This document shows, piece by piece, positions 12,697 through 24,202 of a stretch of DNA of 64,000 nucleotides. The stretch covers positions 2,040,816-2,104,815 of the forward strand of contig VWZX01009068.1 in assembly GCA_013399015.1 (NCBI GenBank), read 5' to 3'. The notes beneath the pieces were generated by a model. It was not told the origin of the DNA. It was given only the letters and a program-made list of their open reading frames with translations, and searched no databases. The position numbers and the translations under genes are program-made. How positions within the stretch are numbered: position 1 is the stretch's first letter; the number at the start of each line of letters is the position of its first letter. The DNA is from Galbula dea (lineage: Eukaryota; Chordata; Aves; Piciformes; Galbulidae).

Positions 12697-15600
12697 AAAA
12701 ACTGCAAAACCAGTTCAGGATTGTATTCCCTTTTGCCTTATAAACCCTCTGCCACTCATCATTACTTACAGACAGGAGCCCAACAAAGCCTGAATCACCA
12801 TAAAAATATATCTGATATTATTATAGGGAAAGTTATAAGGAGCTGGGAATTTTCTCAGACACCTTATTAACATGATCGGATTAGTCACATAGGTCAACTA
12901 CTGAACCAGTTCCACACTTTATCGTCAATATAAGACACTGGAGAGAAAAGGCTTTATCCTCCAGCCTTGCAAACATCTCATGATACCTCTGAACATGCCA
13001 GCAATGGGAAAGAATCTCTTGTTCAAAGAGAATAAACGGTGATCGTATACTCTTTGTTTATATTATACACATACACGTCCTAAAAAAGTGAGGATTACAG
13101 TCTACAGCTACCAGTGGGACTTGGGGCCCAAATCTGCCAGCAGTGGATGAAAACCCTGGCCACTGGCCCAAGCCCTCTGATTTCACAGGGCCTTTGTACA
13201 TAGAAGGTGCCCAAATGCAAAGCAAACCACAAATCAATTTATTCTGCAGTGCTGCCAAATGCATGTTTACTTCAGCATTTGCTGGTGGGAAGAGAGGGGA
13301 CAGAGAGAGACCTGTTATGTTCATTTACCTCATTTTGGACTCAACATAACTAACTCAGCTTCAACAATCCATACCTAGTTTTATGTGAACTGTACCACAG
13401 AGGGCACATTTAAAGTCAGCAAAGCAATGGCCTGTGATATGGCCCCTGACCTGTGACTCATATTCCACGCAGATGCCACTCCAACATTAGGAAGGTGAAG
13501 GATGCTCCACGGGAATATGACAGGACAGACACTGGGGTATTTGATGTGTTATTGCTGCATCCACACTCAGTGTCCTACATCATTCCTCTTCTAAAGTCAG
13601 AGACAAACTTTCAGTACACTCCTGAGGGACCAGCTGACTCAGTAGTTTTGAAAATTCCACTGCAATGTTCTAGGAGTTTTGTTTCTTTTTTCCTTTTGTT
13701 AGTCTATGTTCAATTGCTTAGTGTCCTGAAAGAATTCAAGAGCAGATTTTAGAGCTTAACATGTACACTGCTGCATTAAAATCTAGAGGCACGCTACCTC
13801 TACATACTACTTTATATAGGGTTAGGGTTAGGCAAAAGTGGAGGTCTAGCATAGAAAGCAAGGGATTTTTACAGTCCCTGCTAACTGCAGTTGACTGTGC
13901 CTGTGCATTTGAGCGAGACCGCAGACCTACAATCAGTGTCTGCTTTGTTTTGAGCCTGTCTTACGTCACAGGCTGCTATCTTCCCTTGTTCCTGAAATAA
14001 ACATAGGTATTAAAGGCTGCAACTAGATTGCGTTATTTACTCAGGCAATCAACTAACTCTAATTAAAATTCTGAAATGTAAGTATCTTTCAGCAGGCAGT
14101 ATCAGTGCAGCGAGAGCAGCACAGCTGAGCTCTCTGGAGTCTTATAATTCACAAATCCTGAAGCCTCAGTCCTTAAGTGCATCAAACTTACTGGCACAGC
14201 TGAGGAAAGAGACCAAAATGGCTCACATTGGGAGTCTCTTCCTCATTTCCAGTGTCTATTGCACTTAAATGCACACTTGGTAGGCAGAGAAATAAGGCCC
14301 AAATGAGTCACCCTTATTCCCCAGTCCTGCTCCTGGCTAGTGAGCAGCAGCCATTAGTAAACAAATGTTTGCTATGTCAGCCCTGATACAAATAGCTCAT
14401 GTCTACCAGCCTCCACAGTGAAGCTGTGTGGGACAGCCCTCAGCTCCTGTCCCAGGGCAGGGAAACATTAGCAAAAGGCATGATAGGCACTAGCTTCTCT
14501 GGAAATGTGCCAGATGGCAGATGTCTTAAGTGGTCAGTCCAGGAGAAGGATGGAGAAAATGATGTTCAAAGAGCCCAGACCAAGGAGTTAAGCAAGCAGG
14601 CTCCTAATAGCAGTAGGAAGCCTATGGCATCTCCTTCCTTAAGATGTGGAGTGAACTGTTCCCTTCAGTGGATGTAGTCCATGTCCCAGCACCACCTGAG
14701 GAGGTGCAGAGACATGCTGCAGAAGGTCAGCAGCTCAGAATCACTGCCCTTCAGTCTGCCTGCTGAATGCAAAACTTTGGCACCAGGATGGGATGAGCAC
14801 CTGTGCTTGGCAGGATTTTATTCTAGTACAGTAAACAAAATTCACCAACTGTTTGGCTGGGCAGGTCGCCAGCCTGCCTCTAGGAGTACAACTGTTCACA
14901 GCTGTTGAAGGCAATGCTGCCTTCAATTATTTGCACCATTTTCTCAAAACAAAAGTCACACTGAGAAAAAAACATTCAGGGACAGGGGGGGCAAAGCAGG
15001 GAATACTTTGGGGAAGAAAAAGAGGAAAAAATAAAAATCACACCTCTGTCTGGTCCTAGCATGTGCCTGGGTCTTGGGATGAAGTCTCTGCATCAAGTGC
15101 TTGCTTGTTAAGCACAAATTGCTAGCCAATGTCTTGCCTTTTCCTCTAACATGACTGGGTGGGAAAGGACTTTATGCTTTCTCCTGTCATCAGACTGAAG
15201 CAGCACATGACTAAGTGACCAATGACATCCTCCTTAAAACATTTAACTCAGGAAAGAGGAACCTGTGGGAACAGTTTCAGAATAGGGCATGCAGATTTGA
15301 AGTCAGTAAAACTGTATTTAAGATACATGAAAGACCCTGTTTCAGCCTTATTTATATCCCTGGCTTCTTATTTCAGAGAGGAAAAATGTGCAACATCAAT
15401 GAAGATACCCCCATGCAACTCTGTGATATCAGATCTGTAATCAAACCTGTTTGGGTCATGAAGATTAACACTCTACCACCAGAGCTTATAAACCATTTGG
15501 GAGAATCCTTTCCCAATAGAGTTTTTAAGAGTCAGACAACACAGGGGATAAAAAAATAAAAGCAGGAAATTCAGAGAGTTAAGATTCACTTTGGATTTGA

Positions 15601-17540
15601 TCATAGGACTTATAAAACTATCTAATCACTTTCAGCTTTCAGCAAAGCATAATTTAACAATGGCAGCATGAACAGCCATACTCAGAAATTCTGTAAAGTT
15701 TAGCCCAAGTCATCTGCTGAAGATTAAGAGAATCTTAACCTTCTGAGAATTAAATGCTTGCACTCAGTGATACATGAAGAAGTGTAAAAGAATACAGAGC
15801 CAGGCTGGGGGTGAGAAAAATGCTCATCAAAAGAAAGCAAGCTCACTTAGAGGCCTCTGTGACTCACTTCTGTTCTACTCCTCTGCATATCCTTGGTTCT
15901 TAGGATACTTCATCCAGATAAACTTCAGAAAAAGCTCAGCAATCTCCTTTCTCAGAATGGCAGATTGTTATGCCTGGCACTGAACTCAAGGGAGTATTTA
16001 AGAGTGTAAAAGCTGTATTTCTAGGAGTCTGGTGATAACACCGGTGACATGGCTCCAAAGCCCCCTTCAATTACAACAAAAAGCTTAATTTCACAGGAAA
16101 TAAACATCACAGCTAGGCTAAGACAATACACATGGGATACTCTAGATGAACAAAAAGACATTTGCCTGGAAAGCTTGCCAACATAGGTAACGTGCTGTAA
16201 GAAAGTGTAAACCCGTACCACACTCTCCACCAGCTCTTGCTAATGTCCTCCCAGAAGCTGTTCTCTCCCAGAAGCTAACCCCACATTTCTGGTATTTTCC
16301 CAGAATCAACAGCTTTCTGCTTCCAGTTGAGAAGATCATCCCTGTCAGCTACAAACAATTACGTCCTTTTTTTTTATCACAAACCTCAAGCTTGTATTTG
16401 TTTTCTCAGTGCTCTTTGGACCTTGATAAATTTCTGAGTTAAAAGTTGTTTGAAAATAAATATTTGGCTGTCTCTCATGTAACTTTTCTAGGGGCCTGAC
16501 TATCTGAAGAACCTACATGGAAATCAAAACAAAGTCTCTAGGATGTTAGACAACCATAAGAGCCTACCAGCATGAATTTGCTGGAACATCTTATTTATGA
16601 TGCAATTTCTAAGAGCTACTAGGTACCACAACTTCAGTGAACTCTGAGATGAGCTTAAGATATGTAATATTTCACAGAATTTAGCCAAATATACTAAATT
16701 TTATGCTTTGGGGTCTCTACTGCTTCCCATCAGTGGCAAAATAACATAACAGAATAATGTCTCACTCTTGCTCCAGTCTGTTCCTGTACTGTGTACTGAC
16801 CCTGACACTCTGATGCATGCAGAACTTCCACTGAAGAACAAAGGTGTTTTTTGCACACATCTCATTATGTCTCTAAAGAGTGCAGAGATTAGAATACTGC
16901 CCATAGGGAAATACTTAACTAAGCAAGATCTACAGACCTGCAGCTTTGATCCCTTTCTACTGGGCTCCAAGAGATGACTTCCACTGGTTGAATATTTCTT
17001 TTTGTCTGCCTTGCTGTGTCTTGTATTTTCGCTCTTCTCCTTCAAACCCTTAGAATGAATTTGATTCTAACCTGGGAGGAGGTAAGAAGTATCAGGCACC
17101 AATCATGAAATGGCATATAAAATGCAACTGTACCAGCTAGGGAAAGGGAGAATGGAGAAACAGAAAGCATGACTTGCAAAGAGAGTGACTAATAAACTGA
17201 AAAAGATGGCAAATAATGGCTCATGGGAAATGAATCTATGAGGCAAAGTGATTTAGGGAAAATTGTTCTTTCCCTGAAATTACTGGCACAGTACATAAGT
17301 TCAGAGAAAGCACAGGAAATGCAGAAAGGGACTGGCCTGGCCAGCTTTACCTCAAACCCACGGAGGAATTCCAAGTCAGATTACTATGGGTAAGTATGAA
17401 AAAGTGGCATTAGACATGTTAGATGCTTTGAGTGAGCTAAGTGAGGACTAAATTGTTATAATCCAGAAATATAGTATAACAAGTTCAGAATCACAAGCTA
17501 TTTCCTTGAAAAACCATGGGACACCACTGTACTTCCAAAG
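12697..17540. other. Intergenic, no gene recognised
   Basis: No recognisable gene. The longest frame is 114 codons at 15,215-15,559 (plus); it has no known domain and no splice or homology support. A short telomere-like repeat at 13,818 is listed separately. Confidence 0.55.
13818..13832 (+). repeat. Short interstitial telomere-like repeat
   Basis: The sequence AGGGTTAGGGTTAGG contains just over two copies of the vertebrate telomere unit TTAGGG. It is too short to be more than a micro-insertion or chance. Confidence 0.6.
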
Positions 17541-18260
17541 AATCTCTTCAATTTGCAGATGATGCCATGTCAGATAACTCTAAAAAGATACTGAAGGGCT
17601 TCAAATGGATTGAGGATGATCCTGACATGTTGGACAAAACCTGGAAAATAAGGGAGTGCAAAAACAGGGCCAAGTGGCTTCTCTGAAGCAGAACTTCTCA
17701 GCTGTGCAAATACCAAATGAGGAACAACTGGCTAGGCAGGAGTTCAGCAAGGGAAGAATACAGGGATTGGTTGTTGTGCAAAACAAAGGGAAGCATCCTA
17801 CCATAAGAACATGAGATAACCCTCTGCACTTCTCAGCCTGGCTGAGACCTCCTCCATGGATGATGCCTTTGTCTGGGTTTGGTTACTGTACTTTAAGAAG
17901 GAGGTAAACAACAAGGAAATGGGGAGAGCTACAGGAATGGCTGCACACCTGTGACCAACATACCAAGACAGAACAAACTGAGTTCTTAATACAAATAAGA
18001 GATAACTGAGAACATGCATAAGAAGCTCCAATTAACTACAGGGGTGATACAAGGAAACTTGTTACTTCTTTGGGACAGGGCAAGTGAGCTCAGGGGAAGT
18101 AGATAGATTTAGGTTAAAAGCTAGCGAAAATTTTCTAACAGAAAGGGCAGTTAAATAATGAAATACATAATCCTGGAGAATCTGGTTTATCCCTCTCTTA
18201 AGATCAGCTCACATAATCATTGTCAGGTTGATGTCTTATGGCAGAAGGGTAGAACAGCAC
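17541..18260 (+). mobile_element. Ancient CR1-type LINE remnant (RT 3' part plus 3' UTR)
   Basis: A decayed non-LTR retrotransposon of the old sauropsid CR1 type, on the plus strand. It opens with a reverse transcriptase active-site remnant: CAATTTGCAGATGATGCC encodes QFADDA, corresponding to the FADD box. It continues with AGGAACAACTGGCTAGGCAG (17,719-17,738), then a segment reading CTCTGCACTTCTCAGCCTGG...TTTAAGAAG (about 17,822-17,900). It ends with the characteristic 3' region around ATAGATTTAGGTTAAAAG and TTTCTAACAGAAAGGGCAG (18,102-18,150). These blocks occur in the order expected for the end of ORF2 and the tail of ancient CR1 copies. Stops and indels interrupt the frame, so it is dead. 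Confidence 0.75.
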
Positions 18261-21200
18261 TTTTTGATTGTTAAGATAAAAAGGGTTTTGTTGTTTTAAG
18301 AGTATCCATGGACTCTCTTGTATTTTACAGTTATTTTGGTTGCTATGAAGAACAAAACCTTTAAGAAACAGCTAAGCTTTACTGTCTTACATTACTTACA
18401 TTTTGGTATCAGAATCATAATCATTCTAATTTGCAGCTGGTAGTTGGGAACTTGTGCCTGCTGAACAGGCAGAAACATATTTGCCATCCATGTACAAGCT
18501 GTGGGGGAGTAGGTTAAAAATAAATACATTCATGCATGACCTCCAGGCCAACAGCAGCTTGCAGACATCACCCCAATCTGGACTCCTGAGGTCCCTTCCA
18601 GCCTATTGCCTTTGATTCTTTGGATGCAGGAAAGGCTCTGATGGTGCCTTTTTCCTTCACCAGAATTGTAAGCCTTATAGACACACACGCTGATTCATGA
18701 TGAGAAACAGCTTCGTCCTCCTCTTCACTGGCTGCCTTCCAGATTTTAATGGCTGATAGTGTAAAGCAGGTCTGGATCTGCGGCATCCTCATGACTAACC
18801 ACTTGGGAGGCCAGCTCTGAGGATGGCACTCTCACCTTTTCTCACATGCCTGCTTCTCTGCTCTCCCTACATTCTTCAGTGTCTTACTGAAGAAAGAAAC
18901 GTCTTGGTCAGTAATCTAGCACAGAAGATATGGAAAACATCGCTCTTCAAAAGCTAATAGCAAGTGAGAGAAACCATCTCTTCACTCGCTGGAAGTGAAG
19001 AGCTTTGACTGTCAGATACACTTCCTATGTGCCACCTGCTGGCTTCTGTGAAATCTTGCACAGAGAAGAGCACTTATTGTTCATAGGCCAGATACTTGCA
19101 ATTAACATGTGAAAAGGATGGTTCAGAAAGACAGATAGGGTTATGATTTCTTCCCAGAGGGTGATGCAGGTCCAAAGTGTATGAATACTTTGCCCTTCCT
19201 ATCTTTCTACCTGGTTGGGTTGGGACCCAGTGCAGAAAGTATCAAGCAATTGACAAGAAAAGCTCCATGGCAGAACAGTATTGAATTTTAGGTTTCAAGC
19301 CTGCTTCTAGGGAAAGCTACTTCAGACTAAGCTATGTGAGTTAAGATATGAGATGATGCTGTTCCTTTTCCCATCTCCTTTTAGCTCTGCCTTTGGGCAC
19401 ATCTTCTTACTTAGACAGGAAGAAAAGATGAACAAAATACTTTACTTCTCTACTAGCTTCCACAGCTCCATCTGTGCTTCTCACTTTATCTCCCACCTGC
19501 CTTCCTCCACTCTACTGTGCCTCCTTTTTTTCTACAGAGGTATATTCCTAAGTGAATCTGACCACTTCCAGTTAAATTGTCCATTCCTTTGGCTGCAAAG
19601 GAAAAACAACTCACTGGCAAATGGCTGGGATAGAAAACAAGAATAGTAGACAGGATGTAAGTCTAGTGTTCTTCACACTAAAAGAATCAATGGTGCTGAA
19701 CATGTACCTTATAGCTACTGCAAGGGATAACTACCAAAGCACACTTATGCAGCCCTAATACTTGGCATCTGCTCCAGCAGTAGGGTATGATAGAGAGTTA
19801 ATATCTATTATTGTCCCTGATAGTACAGCCATAGGGAGTAAAAGGGCTCCTTAACTTGTATTTCTTTTGTACTGTTTCATGTGTCCATTTTGTTCCACTA
19901 TAAAAGTGGGAAAAGCACTGAGCATGCAGAAGGCTTGTTTAAGAACAGCACTCTCCAGCATCCTTAATACAGCAACTGTGGATACCTTGCAAGCAGACAC
20001 TGGCCAAGACCAGACACTGGCCAGGCCCAAAAGCTCTCCCAAAACAGCATCCCCTACTGCCACTGTCAGAGCCAGACTTGCTTTTCAACTACAGCTGAGA
20101 TTCCCTCTCACCACACTAGATGGCACAGCTTGCAGAATAAAATACAGAAAGATCATTTAAGATAGTTCAAGTGAGCCAGGACTTCCTAATAACAGCTTTG
20201 GTTGTAGAGGTGTTTATAGGGTTGCAATAGTAAATGTCTGCCTTACTGGTTTGGTTTTGAAATGTGAAAAGGTGGCAGGTTGGAGCTCCTGATCTTAGGC
20301 CAGTCAGCTGGCTGGTAATTCTGCTAAGTCACATGAAGCTTTTCAAAATATGGTCCAGCAACTTCTATCATTCACTGAATAAACAATGGTGTAATGAAAC
20401 CTTAGTGTTCACAGAACATTAGCTTCCAAGCTAATGCCACATCATAAATGATTGCATGAATCAATTAGAGGCACAATTGTGTCCCTGAGAAATTGTGTTC
20501 CCTTCAAGAAACAGTCTCCTTTCCCTTTTACTGTACTGTCACTTTGTTTGGTTCCAGTGGAAGATTTAAAAAACAAGATACATTTTGGAGCATATCTTCA
20601 AATCTGCCTTGGAAATTCTCTTAGGAGACAGAGGCCTCTATGCGATGTGAGCACTTAAAGAATTCCTAGAGAGGAAGGGCTACCAAAACCCAGGAGTAAC
20701 AGTGTGCAATGACCTGTGCACGTGCTTCAGAACAGGAACCTCAGGACTCTGCATCCTGTGAGCTCAAGCCACAAGTCTTCTCACCTCTCTTCTGCCCAAC
20801 GTCTCTGCTAACACTCAGTAAGTTATCAGTGACTCAGGAATTTCAGCCCTAGTATTCACCAAGAACCTTGTACTACAAAAAGCAACAGAAAATAAATTAT
20901 AGACATCCTAAGAGGAGTTCCAAAGCACAAATTCACTGCTAGCTGGACAGGGTATAATTGTTAGAACCACGTCAGAAACACCTATGTCTAGTTATAGCCA
21001 CTTTGTCTCTGAAGGGGAAAGGTCTGCCTCTCCTTTAGCCATCCATTCTTGGCTTGGCCCCTCTGTTGGCACATGCATTTGTATGGATGAAAAGAAATAC
21101 TTTTTCCATTTTCTGCATCAGTTTTCAGCTGAATCAGTTACCTCTATGACTCAGTTCAATGGTAATATGAAACAAAGGCCTGCACTAAGCAGACAGGGGA

Positions 21201-23337
21201 GCCAAAGAGTCAGATAACTCTTTTCTGCATCCATGCAGACTTAATGCTGGACTAGAATGCAATCCTAGGAGGCTTGCAAATTATGAAGCCTTTTCAGGTC
21301 CTGCCACCACTGCAGCCACTGCAAACAAGTAATCATTGATGAAGCTGAACCTCTTGCTCACAAACACCTCCTTCACCCCTGAACTGTGGTTATTCCCCAA
21401 GCAGATGACAAGGATGGCCCTGGTCCAGGGGACCACAGCACTCAAAGCAGATGCTCAAAGCACTTTCATCCGTGCATGCTGATGGCCCCTGGAAGAAACT
21501 GGGCAAAACCAGCATGTGTCCTCGGGGGACTACATAGGAATCTGGAATCTGATTTACAGAACTGTGCTTCCTTGCCTGGCAAGCTTGCCTCTAGTGGCAC
21601 CTGGGTCTTTCTGACTCCCTCTTTTTGTAATCATTCAAATTACATTACTTGGCATTACTACCAATGACAATTACTCTCTTAGCACTCAAAGCAATTGGTG
21701 TGCTTTGGTTCAGTTTCTTCTGCAGATACTGGGTGGAACAGAGTCTGGCAACAGTATAGACTTGTATGAGCATGGAAGATGAAAAGGACCAGAGGAGACC
21801 TTTGCTCTTCTCTTGCTCATTAAAGCAGCACCTTGACTTTCATCATGTGCATTTTCACGTCTTCAAATAAACTATTCTTTGAGGATGTCTGCAATAGTCA
21901 CTTCTAAGTTTGGTGTCTCTTCCTTCCTATGCTGTTTTATCAAATATATTTAAGAAAAGGAATACTGGGTTAGCAGCTCCAAACACTACCTCTTCATCTG
22001 TGCTGAGGGCTGGCAGAAAGATGCTCTTTTAGTGTAATGATACAATAATTAATGATTTTTGTCTGCTCTGCTTCAGGGAGATGACCAGAAATTCTAAACT
22101 GTAGTTCACATACACAGATCAAGAACAGCAGCACATAGGTGCCCTAACTGATAACCCTGGCTGAGCAAGATGGTGTAAAAATACAGAGCATGGCACTGTC
22201 TCTGTTTTGAAAGCTAGAAACAAGAAACATAAGTAAACTGCGAAAATATCATCTACTATGCAAAGAGTTTCAGCAGTTAACACAACTCATTACAGTCAAG
22301 TGTCTGTTTTAAGTAGCAAGGCTAAGCTGCACCTTGAAGGATGAACAGTGGCAAAAGAGAGTGTAACTAAACCCACATTGACTGAGAAAGTGCCCAGGCA
22401 GGTCCTGGCCTCTTCTCAGCTCTTCCCTTTCACTGTATCATTGAGCAGAAGATCTGAGCAGTGTATGGTTAGCACATGCCTGAACGCATCCCACACATCA
22501 AAGTACCAAAATAGATATTTTCATCTGAGCCCAAGCTCAGCACTTTGTCAGAAGAGGGCTTTAAAGGAGGTGTCTTAGCTACTGCAGTGAGCAAAGAAAG
22601 GAAAAATATCTAGATCATGAATTCTGTGTATCCGCACAGGCCACCACAAAGCACATCAGCCAGGGAACTTCACCATGAATACTGCACACTTGTGCTTCTA
22701 TAAATTTGAATGACATTTACTGCCCTGTTAAGCTGAGGTAGCACTGCTCTAAGTGACGCTGAAAGATTAAGACGTTCACACACTGGAAATAGACTTATTG
22801 GAACATCCACTTAGCCATTCTCTTTTCTAATGAGCTAGTGGATAAAATCTCATCAGTGGGCTTTAGAAATCAAGTCATGACAACACCTTTGTTCAGGTAA
22901 AGAGAATGGATTGATAAAAGACAGCAGTCAAAACTGAATGGAACTGCCTCCCTTAACTTCTCCTCTGGCATTAATCTTTGGCGTTAACAGTCTACATTGA
23001 TAAACCCTTGTACATTTTGTCACTCAAGAGTTACCAAAACACAAAGTCATAAGCTTTATTTACTAAATTTCTTGGATTCCTTGTAATATTGATGGGTACT
23101 AAAGAAAGGTAAATTAAAATAAACATCAAATATCCTCTGCACTTAGGTACTTGGAAGTCCTGGTAGTCCAAAAAAGCTTCCTGAGCTTAATATGGACACA
23201 GAAGAGCTGGACAACCTTAAGAAATCAATTTCTTGTCATTTGAGTATGATGCAGAAGTTACAGAATTGGTAGCAAATTCATCTCACTTCTCAGGGATACC
23301 CGACAAAGCCTGGATTTTCATCAGTACCATCATTAAT
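18261..23337. other. Intergenic, no gene recognised
   Basis: AT-moderate sequence upstream of STBD1. In human this interval holds FAM47E; I found no peptide resembling FAM47 here on either strand. The open frames (all under 100 codons) carry no recognisable domain. Confidence 0.55.
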
Positions 23338-23354
23338 ATGATTCTATGATTCTA
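23338..23354 (+). mobile_element. Possible CR1 terminal octamer tail
   Basis: The string ATGATTCTATGATTCTA resembles the tandem ATTCTATG octamers that end avian CR1 elements. No CR1 body precedes it, so this may be a very short 5'-truncated copy or chance. Confidence 0.35.
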
Positions 23355-23467
23355 ATGCATTTTTACCTGTAGTTGAAAACACCTGCAGCACGGCTCCGTT
23401 TTGCATAGCGCCTAGCTATAGAGACAAAACGAGCAAAGAGAAGGGGAAAAAGGAAGAGATGGCAGAA

Positions 23468-23497
<30 letters not shown>
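23468..23497 (+). repeat. Uninterrupted G30 homopolymer
   Basis: Thirty consecutive G residues, followed by TGGGGG, lie about 230 bp upstream of the STBD1 start codon. Such a run can fold into a G-quadruplex, and its exact length is unreliable in most sequencing technologies. It also creates an artefactual poly-glycine frame on the plus strand and a poly-proline frame on the minus strand. Confidence 0.95.
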
Positions 23498-23498
<1 letters not shown>

Positions 23499-23569
23499 GG
23501 GGGAGACACACCTTTCAACTTTTTCTCAAGGGATTCTCTGATATTTTTACTCTGACCTGCCTTTCCCCG

Positions 23570-24115
23570 CCTCACCCCAGCCACCACCCTCCCCAGGGCG
23601 GCCCCACGGCCCTGCCGCGCTTCATTCCCGGGGGCGGCTCCTCCCCGGGGCCGGGACCGGGACCGGGACTCAACTTAAAGCGGCGCCGAGGGGGGCGGTG
23701 CTGCCCCGCTGTCAGCGCCTGGCCATGGCCCGTGATCGCGGTCCGCCCGTGCCGCGGCAGCGCTCTGCCGTCGCCCCGCGCTTCGCTGCCGCCGCCGCTG
23801 CTCTCCCGGCCGAGGCCCGCACCTGGGGCTGGCTGGGAGCGGGACTGTGGCCGGCGCTGCTGGTGGGGCTGCTGGCCGCCCTGTTCGCTTGGTTCTGGTA
23901 CGGCAGCGGTGACGGGCGAGGCGATGAGGGCGGCGAGGCGGCGGCAGCAGCAGCTCCGGTGCGGGACGGCGGCGAGCGGTCCCAGGAGGAGAGGGGCGAG
24001 GCGGCGGCTGAAGGTACCGGGCGGGGATGCTGCGGGGAGCGGTGCTGGGGGAACCGATGCTCGGGGTCTCTCGGTCTGCCTGAGCCTGCCAGCGAGGGTT
24101 TGCCACTGCGATGCT
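23570..24115 (+). promoter_or_regulatory. STBD1: STBD1 CpG-rich promoter and first exon
   Basis: A dense CpG block begins after the G30 tract and ends in intron 1. Just upstream of the coding start it contains CGGGACCGGGACCGGGACT (about 23,651-23,669) and GC boxes such as GGGGCGG. No TATA element is in a convincing position. The block covers the putative promoter, the 5' UTR and coding exon 1. Confidence 0.75.
23725..24013 (+). CDS. STBD1: STBD1 coding exon 1: membrane anchor
   Basis: First exon of starch-binding domain protein 1 (genethonin 1), which tethers glycogen to ER and autophagic membranes. The ATG at 23,725 has a good context (GGCCATGG). The exon encodes 96 residues plus one base and ends at donor GAAG|GTACCG. 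Residues about 36-58 (LWPALLVGLLAALFAWFWYG) form a hydrophobic anchor matching the human N-terminal segment WSALLVGGGLAGALFVWLL. Unlike human, whose anchor begins at the extreme N-terminus, about 35 residues of Arg/Ala/Pro-rich sequence precede it here. No ATG lies nearer the anchor, so either the protein is extended or initiation uses a non-ATG codon. The tail (residues 61-96) is Gly/Ala/Glu-rich linker. Codon content is extremely GC-rich because the exon lies in the CpG block. Confidence 0.93.
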
Positions 24116-24202
24116 TAACTAACCCTTTTCCAGATCAATTCTCTTTTACTAACTCACTGTGGGGCTTAAACCATTCCTGTTCTAATTAAATGTCATTTTC
24201 AG
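24014..24202 (+). other. STBD1: STBD1 intron 1 (189 bp)
   Basis: A short phase-1 intron with donor GTACCG and acceptor TGTCATTTTCAG at 24,202. Splicing joins G from exon 1 to AG from exon 2 (GAG, Glu97) and keeps the long downstream frame open. An ATG at 24,190 just inside the intron is in frame with exon 2, but homology begins only after the splice site. Confidence 0.9.

Noticed and set aside
15215..15559. 114-codon plus-strand frame between SCARB2 and STBD1, considered as a possible FAM47E exon
   Set aside because: No similarity to FAM47 peptides or any family I recognise. Overlapping frames of similar quality exist, and there is no splice or start support.
23459..24118. 219-codon plus-strand frame starting with poly-glycine upstream of STBD1
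   Set aside because: The poly-Gly is the G30 homopolymer, and the frame differs from the homologous STBD1 frame.
24190..24202. Alternative STBD1 start at the ATG at 24,190
   Set aside because: It lies inside the intron just before a good acceptor. Exon 1 supplies the conserved membrane anchor in the correct phase.
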